Positions 54,801-64,000 of a stretch of 64,000 nucleotides of DNA are shown one piece after another (positions within the stretch are counted from its first letter, which is position 1; each line of letters opens with the position of its first letter). The notes under the pieces are model-generated. The model was not told the DNA's origin and ran no database searches. It saw only the letters and a program-made list of their open reading frames with translations. This stretch comes from Dirofilaria immitis (lineage: Eukaryota; Nematoda; Chromadorea; Rhabditida; Onchocercidae). Where the stretch lies: NCBI GenBank assembly GCA_024305405.1, contig JAKNDB010000086.1, positions 434,001 to 498,000 of the forward strand, given 5' to 3'. Made by a program: the position numbers and the translations under genes.

Positions 54801-57800
54801 AAAAGATCGATTATTTTACCGGGTACTTAGTTATTTCTTCCATCAATTAAGAATCAGGCAGCTTTTCTAATTTTACTTAAATAAGGCTGAATAATCTTTA
54901 ACTTACTCCTACCATTCTGTTTCAGCTGGGCGAGTGTCTGGCCAGACAAAATTGTGTCGCTGAAGGGTATTCTCACGAAATTACAGCAGCGGTAAATTTG
55001 CTATTTTTATAGTATCATTTTTGAATCTTGATTTACTGTAGATCTTATCATGCGATATTCTCGATACTGCTTATGATTACATATTGCAGCAAGAAAGATG
55101 GTAAGGAATCAGTAGATGCCCGAAAAGCGGAGTTTGAAAAAACAAACATTCAAATTCAAGAAAATAAGGAAATGATTGGTAAGCTTGAGATGGAAGAACC
55201 GCGAATCAGAGAACGTTTTCAAGTTTATCAGGATATGCGAGCATATGCAAGGGATTTGTTGGAATGTTTGTCGGAAAAAGTAAATACTTTCGAAATAATT
55301 TCTTTTCTGAGCAACTATTTCAATTCGTAGCAGTATTAAATTGTATATAAATAGATTTTACATTTCTCTTCTGTATTTCAGATAAGCGAGGTTAAGGATT
55401 TGGAATATCGAATGGCAGAAATTTTAGATGGTCGAGCCCGAAGACTTCGAATACGACGAAGAAACGATGTGCATGATATGTATGATGAATGTTCGGCAGC
55501 TGCCGCCGGTCGACCATTGCACCAACGAGCTCCCGAAATTACCCAAAGAGCAGCAGAACGAGAAGCAAGAAGGTAGGATTCTAAATTTGTAATGGATAAT
55601 TTTAGATTAAATTTTTTCTAAACTCCGTTTTTTCAGATCGCGTCGCCGTCGTATGCGTGAAAATACTTTAGAAGGTGTTTCACATGAAGAAGGCTTAAGT
55701 ACTGATGATGAAGAGACAAATAGTGAAATTGTGGTTCGCCAGCAATCCATCGGTTAATTTTATAGTATATTTAATACAAAAGAAGAGAAAGAGGAATTCC
55801 TTAAAAATACTTGGAAAACATTTGCAGATGAAATTCGTGCAGCGGCTAATGTCGTATTCGTTGATGCACTTGATGATTTTTGTCATACTGATCGTATTTT
55901 GTCAAGATTCGTTGATTGGTTAGCGCAGGATGAGGAGTCCTTCACCAACGCTTATATCCATTTATGCATTCCAAAGCTTATCTCTTTATTTATTCGATTG
56001 GAACTAATTGATTGGGGACCACTTGAAGTATTTTTTCTTGAAGTCTTCAAAATTTCTTAGTTTAACTTAAACAGTGGACGATTGCTAAATATAATTTTCT
56101 TCTCTTCGCAGTATTTTTAATATTATAGCGATTTTTTTAGTAAGGTTTTCTGTTGCAAAAGTTGCTTGCATTGCTTTTAATGCAAAGCATTGCTTTCAGA
56201 ATGCTCAATTATAGTCGTATGACAATTGTTTCTGATATACTTAAATTTGCAGTTAGATTTTTCTTTATGTTTTATCCCTAGACGGATTTTATCTTTCAGA
56301 ATGACAATCGTCAAGTGAATTCGATGCGCTGGTACGAAGATTTGATAACATGTGCTGCAACAAGTTCGAATGTTAACTTTGAACATCCTGTCATTGTCTC
56401 ACTTATACCTCTCTGCATTGAGAAAGTTGTTTTATGGAAAATTACAGGTGCCGTTTATATTGCAAATGTTTATTGCTATTGAGGAAGAGTTCGTCATAGA
56501 AGCTAGCTGAAACGGATTTAATTTCAAACGATTTTCTATTTCGGTAGTCAGATGCAGTTTCTCTGTTCACTTTTGAATTGATAGTAGTTAAAATTTGAGA
56601 TTAAAGCATTTTTTATGATATTTAGATAAACTTTACTTGGGAAAACACCCTTTTCAGAAATCTTGAGCATGAACAGAAATATATATCATATGTTTATTGA
56701 TAAAAAAGAAAAGGAGATAGGCGTAGTCAGAACTAAGACGTTAAAGAAAAATGATTTCAATCTCATTGCTGAATAATTATGCATTAAAAGTGTTAGTTTA
56801 TGGATGGAATGTCATTAAAACTATTTCACAATATAGAAATCTATTATTCTTTGATAAAGTTGCAAAGAACTCATAAATTTAGAAATGTTACATCCAAGCT
56901 TATCTATTCTTAGATCTAATTCGTGAGCGTTGGGACCCTCTATCGCAACACCAGTGTCGGAATCTGGGTTTTCTGCTTAGTCAGCTGATTGATGAATGTC
57001 CAACGCTGGTACCAACTAGTCGATCTGTACAAAAACTTTTACAAACTATATGTCTGCGGGCTCAAGATGCTATTGACGAAGATTTATTTGTCCCTATTTA
57101 TTCAAAACAGTATATTTTTACTTTATTGATTTATTTATTTTTACTTTATTGATTTATTATTTAATTACTTGGGTTCAAACACAAGCTTTCAAAATTTTCA
57201 AACATTTTGCAGAGCTGTTGAAAACCTAGCTACCGGTTGTAAGGCATTCTTGGATCGGCAGACTTGGACTTCTGTTAAGGTTAGTTTCAAAATTTTTGCC
57301 AATGTCCGAGCAATCAGCTATCATTGAATAGCAAGGCTTGCAAAACAGGTTAATTATGTTCTTATTCTGATAAAAAAAAAGAATTTCGGCATTCTAAGAA
57401 ATGGAATTAGGTATCATTGTTCTTCATTCGTTATTCTTAGCTATTTAATTACAGTTAATTCGTTGTCTGAGCTGTTTGTCTAGCATTATTTCGGAAGAAA
57501 AAATGCGAGAACTAGTTTTGGATGGTATTATAAATCGAATGATACCCGCATTACAATGTGCAACGATTTCCGATCAGTCCATGATTCGGAAATGTCGAGC
57601 TTTGATGAAATTGGTCCCAACAGCATGGAGAGAAGATAATACTCGTATTGCGCTACGAAATTTCAACGATCTGTTAGGAAAAGTTGCCGAAGAACATAAA
57701 AATAATAGGTTTTTTCCATTGTTTTCGACAGAAATGAGGTATACGATGAAGTAAAGTATTTATCAGTGTAGTTTCCATCTCGATTTAAAGATTTTTGTCC

Positions 57801-57997
57801 CTCATTTAGTTCATATAATTACCAGTTACAAAATATTCTTACAATTTTCATATTTTTTCTGTTATAATATGGTCATACAGATGGCTCATGCTTTATGTTT
57901 TCGGAAAATCTTATTTCATTCGAAATTTTATTATTTCGATTTCAGAGAATTTGTCAAGGAAGTGAAGAAATTCGTCATTGTGAGCAAATGCAGTTGA
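51819..57997 (+). CDS. paxbp1: PAX3/7-binding protein 1 / GC-rich sequence DNA-binding factor homologue
   Basis: Role: GCFC-domain proteins are nuclear factors linked to spliceosome disassembly and transcription. The start MFRKVKSRSNLRQRM matches the family. Exons: 51819-52077, 52489-52669, 52780-52885, 52981-53090, 53851-53927, 54136-54221, 54397-54482, 54583 to about 54734, 54926-54991, 55090-55279, 55382-55572, 55637-56027, 56300-56447, 56914-57109, 57213-57279, 57455 onward, and a short last exon. Landmarks: GEIPDAKTVYEARKKRE, SRLIREDENDLSDED, TRWEREQMKKG, MRAYARDLLECLSEK, a basic SRRRRMRE stretch followed by LSTDDEET, and CIPKLISLFIRLELIDWGPLE in the GCFC domain. One A is missing in the run 52553-52558; the exon at 55637 contains an in-frame TAA at 55755-55757. 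The phase of the join between 54734 and 54926 and the final exon end (57997 or 58020) are uncertain. Confidence 0.88.
53175..53197 (+). repeat. Left 23-bp direct repeat flanking copy B
   Basis: ATGCAAAAATATATTCTTGG plus CGA is repeated exactly at 53712-53734. It looks like a target-site duplication around the inserted segment 53198-53711. Confidence 0.8.
53249..53705 (+). mobile_element. Repeated element, copy B, inside a PAXBP1 intron
   Basis: About 457 bp, roughly 99% identical to 48686-49139. It lies in the intron between exons 52981-53090 and 53851-53927. Just before it, a partial second copy of the element's first bases (ACATGATAATATTGATTTTCC, shown from 53224) suggests a small internal duplication. 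It is followed by a T-run and a 23-bp direct repeat matching 53175-53197, which indicates insertion here rather than at copy A. Confidence 0.75.
53712..53734 (+). repeat. Right 23-bp direct repeat flanking copy B
   Basis: Exact copy of 53175-53197, directly after the T-run that ends the inserted segment. Confidence 0.8.
53948..54091. repeat. Intronic inverted repeat (hairpin) in PAXBP1
   Basis: ATTCTATGATTGCTGTTG in the left arm (about 53948-53985) is the reverse complement of CAACAGCAATCATAGAAT in the right arm (about 54056-54091). The arms extend on both sides with an AAAATA insertion in the left one. The loop is about 70 nt and the hairpin lies wholly within the intron between exons 53851-53927 and 54136-54221. 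Confidence 0.85.
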
Positions 57998-58283
57998 TTG
58001 TTTCCAGTGTTTCTGACTGATTGGTTAACTGATTGTACAAAATTATAATAAAAATTATTTGTGCAATTTGTTACCGTTATTCCGATTAAGGATGCATTTC
58101 AAACTTCCGACTAAGTTATTGTGTGACATAAATTGTTTCCTAGAAACGTTAGAATAAAATCAGATAAGAGGGCTTTGTTTGATGTTTATAGAGCGCAGTT
58201 AGGAGTTTATTTATTTTCTGCTTTTAATTGTCAATGATGAAAATGATATTCCGGGAAAAGTTCTCAGCAAAAATGATAAAATG

Positions 58284-59811
58284 ATGTCTGAGGCGGATTA
58301 ACTCTTCGGCAAACGTTGGATGATATGTCTGCTTAAAAGGTAGAAGCTTGAGGAATTGGGTTTTTGATTTAAATGATTTGGGAGCACATGGCAGAGTTTC
58401 AGAATTATGGATTGACATCATTGTTAATAATTACTGAACAGTTTGAACGCATGATTAGGATAACCGTGATTTACAATTGCGCATCATGCATATTGGTGCA
58501 GTAGTCGGCATTGCGCTGGTTTTACTAGAGATAGAGTTGTGAAATTGTCAACTTTTAAGATGAATTGTCATTTTGCGATAAATTATAGCAGTGTTTGAGG
58601 CAAAAAATCATCTATTAGCTGTAGTACTTTTCGATTTTTTTGGATGGAACAACTCAAATCAGTTGTGGGATGTTCTGCAACAAGTTCTGAATGTGCGGTC
58701 TCATCTAAGCGTAATTGATCGGACCGTTTAATATATCGGAAAAAAATTTAAAAACAATATTTATAATTGTCCTGGACAATGCAAAAACAAACTTGTTTAC
58801 TGTTACAGCATTTGCCGCTATGCATATATGCGCCAGCAGATCAACTATCTTTTCGAATTATCCAATAAGAGCTGGATCGTAATATCAGTCTTCATTAACA
58901 TCGATACTTCATTTGATCGTAATGTATTCTGCGTCATGCTTTCATACTTTCTATTTCGCATTTTGATTATCAAATATTTTAAAGAAAGAATTTGCAGCAA
59001 CTTTGTAATGATTTTTATGAGGAGTCTTTATTGGCAGAAAGAGCAGAGGTTTCTTTGCTTTACCTGATGCTGAGAGCGAGATAGAGATGGAGGAATATCT
59101 TGCTTGACTGAAATGTTGTTATATTGAAGTCATTGATTCTTAAGTTTATTTCTTGTTTATTATTCGTTATTTGTTTTGAAGCTTTCGTGTAATGTATATA
59201 TTGTTTCAGGCAAACAGATTGCAAGAAGATAAACTGAGAAGAGTAAATTCATTGTTTTCGCAAGCAAAACAAGCTAAAATGAATACCATAAAAATGAAGA
59301 AATTAGCCTGTGTAAGCTAATTTTGACTTTAATTGACCATAATGATCCGAATTTCGAAACGATGAGGAGACATTAAGAAAAATTCAACTTACTGTTTAGA
59401 TTGATGTCTTGAATTTTGTTTCGTTCTAGGACATCGAAAATTTAAATGAAATGATAATGCAACTTGTTCAGCTTGTTCGTGTAAGCTCGATGCCTAATAA
59501 TTTTATTTAGTGTTAAATAAAATCAGAGAAGAATTGGATTATTACAAAGGCGATGCATATTGCAGGGTTCGTTCAAATACAATGAAAAGCAGATTCATCT
59601 TGATGATGGCCAGTCTCTTCTGTTTATTTTGATGATTTCTGCTATATTTTACTTCGTTTACTCAAAACTTGACAACATTCGGTTGAAATCAAATCTCGTT
59701 TGTAGATGCAGCACGAAGATATCAACAGCACTGAGAAACACACCGAAAAAGCTCAATTATTGTTCACAAGGCTCACAAAAATTTGAAAAAAAAAGTCGTG
59801 AAAACAATTAA
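58284..59811 (+). CDS. Unrecognised protein with coiled-coil-like exons and a hydrophobic C-terminal segment
   Basis: Four downstream exons join cleanly in phase 0: 58998-59048 (CNDFYEESLLAERAE), 59210-59311 (ANRLQEDKLRRVNSLFSQAK), 59430-59480 (DIENLNEMIMQLVQLVR) and 59566-59811. The last has a hydrophobic segment LLFILMISAIFYFVYSKL and then a basic tail ending SRENN. The first three read as a charged heptad-like helix. Upstream, about 58580-58710 reads VFEAKNHLLAVVLFDFFGW and ends at a GTAATT donor, and 58811 onward begins HLPLCIYAPADQLSFRIIQ before a TAA. The ATG at 58284 opens MSEAD and could continue into the next frames (LTLRQTLDDMS, then KGRSLRNWVFDLNDLG), again needing single added bases. 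I do not recognise the family; a membrane-anchored coiled-coil protein is a fair description of what is visible. Confidence 0.5.
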
Positions 59812-61302
59812 ATACCGAATGGTTGCAGCAACTGTCTGCAATATCGCAGTGCGTGGTCCTGTAGGGTTCGTCACAGATTCCGCGGTAATTAAAACCAACC
59901 AGCCATTTTTTTTTTTGCAGGTTGGTTGGTTTAAATTTTCACTGATTCATCTTGCACGCATTCCATCGAGTACGGTAAATTTTGGGAGATTATAGTCAGA
60001 TGAATTCTTAGTGAGAAAGCCGAGAAACTCTTACACAGAACAAAGTTGAATAGGAAGAACAAATTCGACTTGGGAATTCATACCATTTGATTTTTATCTG
60101 ACATTGTCTGAATTATTCTGTAAACTATTTTTAAGGCATACGGAGTGGAAAATATTTTCTCGAAATTTTAAGGAAATGGCAGATCGAATAGATGAAAAAT
60201 GATGTGTGTACACGAATTTCTTCGGTTCATCGTTTTCCCGACCATTTAGTCTTCGTTCCTGCCAAATATTTCCAAGACCTTATGATATATATTTGAAAAA
60301 TAAAAAACTTTTTGGCCGTTAAATTTTGTTTGCTAGAACTCATTGTACTTCTTGGGACCAAATAAGGTATTAGCATTACTTTAAACACCAAAGCAGTTCA
60401 ACCACGGACACTTCCAGAAAATTTGACAGTGATTACGTGTTTAATGGGATGAAAACGTAATCGATGTATTCATTGCTTATTAACCGCACGTTTTGCTTTA
60501 ACTTACCGATATATCATTATTATCATTTTCTTTAATTCATCGACCTGTAATACAAAGATTTATCCCTGATTTCAGCCATGATTCCAAATGTTATGATAAT
60601 CTGTTTACCGTCTAAATAAAAATTCCTTTACCCAAATTATCCATTGGAAATCTTTAAGTATGTAAATCTTACCCAGATAGGTTTATAAAGATTTATCAAT
60701 TGAAGACAACTCGAGCAATGTTTACAATTATTTCGAATATGCACTCTCAGAGAAAAATCGGCTTTCGTAATCTTAATAAAATAAAATATTTCTAAGGAAA
60801 GTAATACTAATGATAAGATAATGGCCAAACATGATCTTGAGTTGAAAATCTTTCTCAGTTCTATCCAATTTTTTCACTGGTTTGATTACTTTCTGGTCTA
60901 TAATTCATTTCCTACTGCTTTAGACTAACCCAGAAAATAAATTGACAATTTTTTGCGACGCACTAACTTTATGTTTGGAAATAAAAAGAACATATAAATA
61001 GAAGCAGCTCCAAAAAAATATTTCGAAAGTCTTTTCAAAAAAAACTATAAGCACAATAGCTGACTGAACCGAAAACAGATGAAATTACTGTGATTAAAAT
61101 CCAGTTATAAATATGTTTGGTGTATAAGAGAAAATGAAAAAAAGCAATTCAGAGTTCTAGAAAAAGAAGCGCCAACATTTCACGAGAATTTATACCATGG
61201 ATGATCATTTTATGAAATTTTTTTTAATCTGAAAACCCAGGAATAAAACGAAGTTTGCAAAACGAATTTTCCAGTATTTTTTAAATCACTAAATCCACAG
61301 AA
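59812..61302. other. Intergenic region between convergent genes
   Basis: About 1.5 kb between the unrecognised gene (+) and the DnaJ gene (-). A hairpin lies near its start. Otherwise I saw AT-rich sequence without a supported exon. Confidence 0.45.
59889..59934. repeat. Small inverted repeat with a T-rich loop
   Basis: TTAAAACCAACC at 59889-59900 can pair with GGTTGGTTTAA at 59924-59934 around a loop containing T11. It lies just 3' of the upstream coding exon and may be a structured 3' UTR element. Confidence 0.6.
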
Positions 61303-64000
61303 CTATGATTGGGCGCATTGAACGTTATGCGTACCACCACCCACTTCTTCATCCTCCTCATCAGCATCATCTTGATACACTTCACTTGGACCACTACGAC
61401 CCTTTTTTCATAACGACGCTCTTCGTAAGACATCAAAGAAACTTCTTCTACGTTTTCTCCTTCTGGTAACGGACCTGTTTGTGGACGACCGCCTAAAAGC
61501 GCTTCCAGACACTGAAAGAAAAAACAAAATCAAATAAAGGATTCATCTCGAAAGCAAGGTTAAAGAGTCATTCAGAAAAACCAATCTTTAAAAATATTAT
61601 TAATTATCATTTTGAAACAAAACTGAAAAAAATAAAACCTTGTAGTCACTTTCGTCTTTCAAAAATTATCTTCCGGAAATTCGATCTTGAATTTAATGAA
61701 CAGAACACCTCCAGCACCTGGACTATCCAATATGGGCATGCCTTCATTACGAATTCCACGAATGCAATCTATTTAAAAGTTTTTATTTAATTTCCCGTTT
61801 TGTTCATAATCTTTGACGATTGTATTTACTGATACATATACAACATCAGAGACATTTCTTATAAAAATATGAATTAAACTTTTATAATTGTCTGCTCTAA
61901 TTGTGCTTCTATATAAGATCTCAAAAACTTGAATTAATAAAAACACCAGATTACCGATATAATGTATACCTAGAGATAAAATGTGAAATAAACCTTCATC
62001 GTTCTTCGACAACTCAAGTGCTATCATTTTTTGTTGTGACAAGATACACAAAAGAACTTCTCCGGAATAAACACTAAATTTAATAATTTATTCCTATGAA
62101 TAAACAGCATACCTGGTTCCAAAATATCATTGGGTCGAGTAGTCACTACTAATTCTCTACCGTCCAAGTGCTTGATTACAAACTGACAACCACAAAGTGC
62201 ATCGTTTAACGATATTTTCCTCAAACCAAACTTTTAATTTTTAAATTAACCAAAGCTAAAAAAACTTCAAAAATGATAATTGCTGAATACATACTATCAT
62301 GTATTATACGACAGCTGTGTCTTACACTATTTCTTATGCCTAAAACTTACTTCTGCATAAGCAAATTGTCACCTTGTCGCTGGAATACATCGTGTGGTTT
62401 GGATTGCACCACGATTATCACATCTCCTGGTTCAATTCCTGGCTATAAAAATAGATAAAATCAAACAAAAATTTCGAAAATTTCTACGGTTTCAGCTTCT
62501 AAAGAATGCAGACCTCTTGATCGCCTTCACCCTAAAGCAGATCTTCTGTCCATCATGCATTCCTCTCTGAATGACCACTTCCAACATCTTTTTTCAGTTA
62601 TAGTTTTCTCTCCTCTACATGTTTTGCATCGATCTTTTTCCGGTATTTTCGTTCCTGCAACTAATTCTACTCATAAAAACATGGAATGGCTAGCTCAAAA
62701 ATTCCATGTTCCATACTCACAAAGAACGTGTCCCGAATGTATTGCTGGAACTGTTTTGAGTTTGTTTCCCTCATTTTAGCAATATTGTTACTGACGACAA
62801 GAAGGCTCAATTTCTAAATATTTCAAAATCTTGAGTAAGTATACTGCAGTGTCATGAAACAAAATTTCCATAAAAGTGTTCAAAGATCCCTTCAACTGAG
62901 CTTAAGCAATGTATCATTTTAGATACTATACACAGGTTCAAACCTGCTCCGTTGCAATCTGGGCATTGTATTTGCATTTGTTGGATCAAACCAGAACCAA
63001 GTTTCCTTATAATGTTCTTGACACCAACTCCACGACATTCTTGGCAGTCGTAGGATATTCCTTCTTTACCACCACGACTACAAAAGGTGAAAGAAGCTTA
63101 GGAACTATTTGAAAATACAGTATGAATAGTAAATTCAAGAAAACTTTACATGAATATAGGATGTAATTAAAATAGTGGATGAAATTCTGAATAACAGCTA
63201 AAGGATCTAAGACGCATTTATTTTTGTTCGGATGACAGCGAAGTACCTTATATCTCCGAAAGACAATAATTCCAAACTAAACATTAAAATCTAATTTAAA
63301 AGAAACAAGAATAGAAATATCCAGTTTTATTCGAATCAAAACTTCAATATTAGACCTTCAACAGAGACATATCCATACTACTACTTATTACTATATAACG
63401 ACTATTTTTACAGTAATATGACGCCATAAAAACTACTTTTTAATTTATTGATCGATATGACAATAAAAGTGTCATTAAAAACAGGATATTACAATTAACT
63501 ATGTATTTTTGTAGATAGTCCGGAGATTTGCATGAGGATTTTTAATAAATATATTAGGCATAAAATCATCGTAACTCCTCAATCGCAAACATCATATTTC
63601 CGCAAATGCCACATTAAACATTCTAAGCGATGTCTAAACTCGAAAAGAACTGTCTGAAAACTTCATTTGAGAAATGAAGTAGAATCTAGGCCTGAAAGCA
63701 TCCATTTCAGGCAAATGTTAGTTTCGAACATGCCTAAGCTTGCGGTGATGACATGATATTTTCTTTGACTGATGAAAACAACTAAAAATTTATCGCTAAG
63801 AGAAATTGTCAGTCACTGAAGAAAACTGCACGCACTTTCTTTCATTTGAATGGAAAAAAGCTCACTTGAAATACATATAGTATATATTATTACTCTTCTT
63901 TAATTTCTGAAATAACTCTTCATACATCATTTACTTACCCATGACAACTACTACAAATCACTCGTTTTGATAGCTGCAATTTAGATTTTTGCCATTATAG
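61303..64000 (-). CDS. DnaJ class A (Hsp40) co-chaperone, N-terminal J domain outside the window
   Basis: Role: type I Hsp40 that binds clients and stimulates Hsp70. Minus-strand exons: 63973-63939 (LSKRVICSSCHG), 63077-62944 (CQECRG and CPDCNGAG), 62654-62514 (CKTCRG), 62442-62351 (PGIEPGDVIIVVQSKPHDVF), 62219-62113 (KISLNDALCGCQFVIKHLDG), 61768-61639 and 61511-61303. The four CxxCxG zinc-finger repeats and both C-terminal substrate domains are present; the protein ends VQCAQS, a CaaX-type prenylation motif as in DNAJA1/2. The J and Gly/Phe regions must lie beyond 64000. Four one-base losses break the frame as written: T-run 61403-61408, A-run 61661-61665, C-run 62530-62532 and T-run 62589-62594 (plus-strand bases). 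Splice phases agree once each is counted as one base longer. The closest relatives are DNAJA1/DNAJA2; which orthologue is not decidable here. Confidence 0.9.

Overview
The window looks like nuclear DNA of a nematode, most likely a filarial or other spirurid worm. It is AT-rich, its genes are broken into many short exons with GT...AG introns and TTTCAG-like acceptors, and the recognisable proteins match animal families with nematode-style features (an EXC-4-type CLIC, V-ATPase G, alpha-tubulin). A T-rich mitochondrial nad4 fragment with TGA in tryptophan positions also fits nematode mtDNA. Species identity is an inference. No prokaryotic, plasmid or viral module was seen.

Layout: 20-199 (-), last exon of an unknown gene; 2994-8522 (+), PDPR-like regulator of pyruvate dehydrogenase phosphatase; 9838-10527 (-), exon of an unknown membrane protein; 12360-14972 (+), ARFGAP1-like Arf GTPase-activating protein; about 16033-17375 (+), weak exon candidates; 20510-22563 (-), a complete six-exon chloride intracellular channel (exc-4); 22564-28729, gene-poor DNA with a mitochondrial nad4 insertion; 28730-38051 (+), TRAPPC8; 39087-40046 (+), V-ATPase subunit G (vha-10); 40853-41171 (+), UBL5/HUB1; 43229-46644 (-), a divergent alpha-tubulin; 46645-51818, gene-poor DNA with repeats; 51819-57997 (+), PAXBP1/GCFC; 58284-59811 (+), an unrecognised gene with coiled-coil-like exons; 61303-64000 (-), a class A DnaJ chaperone whose J domain lies beyond the window.

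The genes do not form one pathway. They are housekeeping functions: membrane traffic (ARFGAP1, TRAPPC8), organelle acidification (V-ATPase G), tubulogenesis or membrane transport (CLIC), cytoskeleton (tubulin), splicing-related factors (UBL5, PAXBP1), proteostasis (DnaJ) and mitochondrial metabolism (PDPR).

The most notable observations are: (1) at least ten places where a conserved reading frame is lost by exactly one missing base, almost all in A/T homopolymers and across five unrelated conserved genes, which points to consensus sequence errors rather than pseudogenes; (2) a near-perfect inverted repeat of about 108 bp in the two introns flanking one PDPR exon, a layout that favours exon circularisation or RNA editing; (3) a 455-bp element present twice at about 99% identity, the second copy sitting in a PAXBP1 intron between 23-bp direct repeats; (4) a CLIC with a CxxC active-site motif where the known invertebrate CLICs have Asp; (5) an alpha-tubulin with Glu at position 40 and no visible splice acceptor before one exon.
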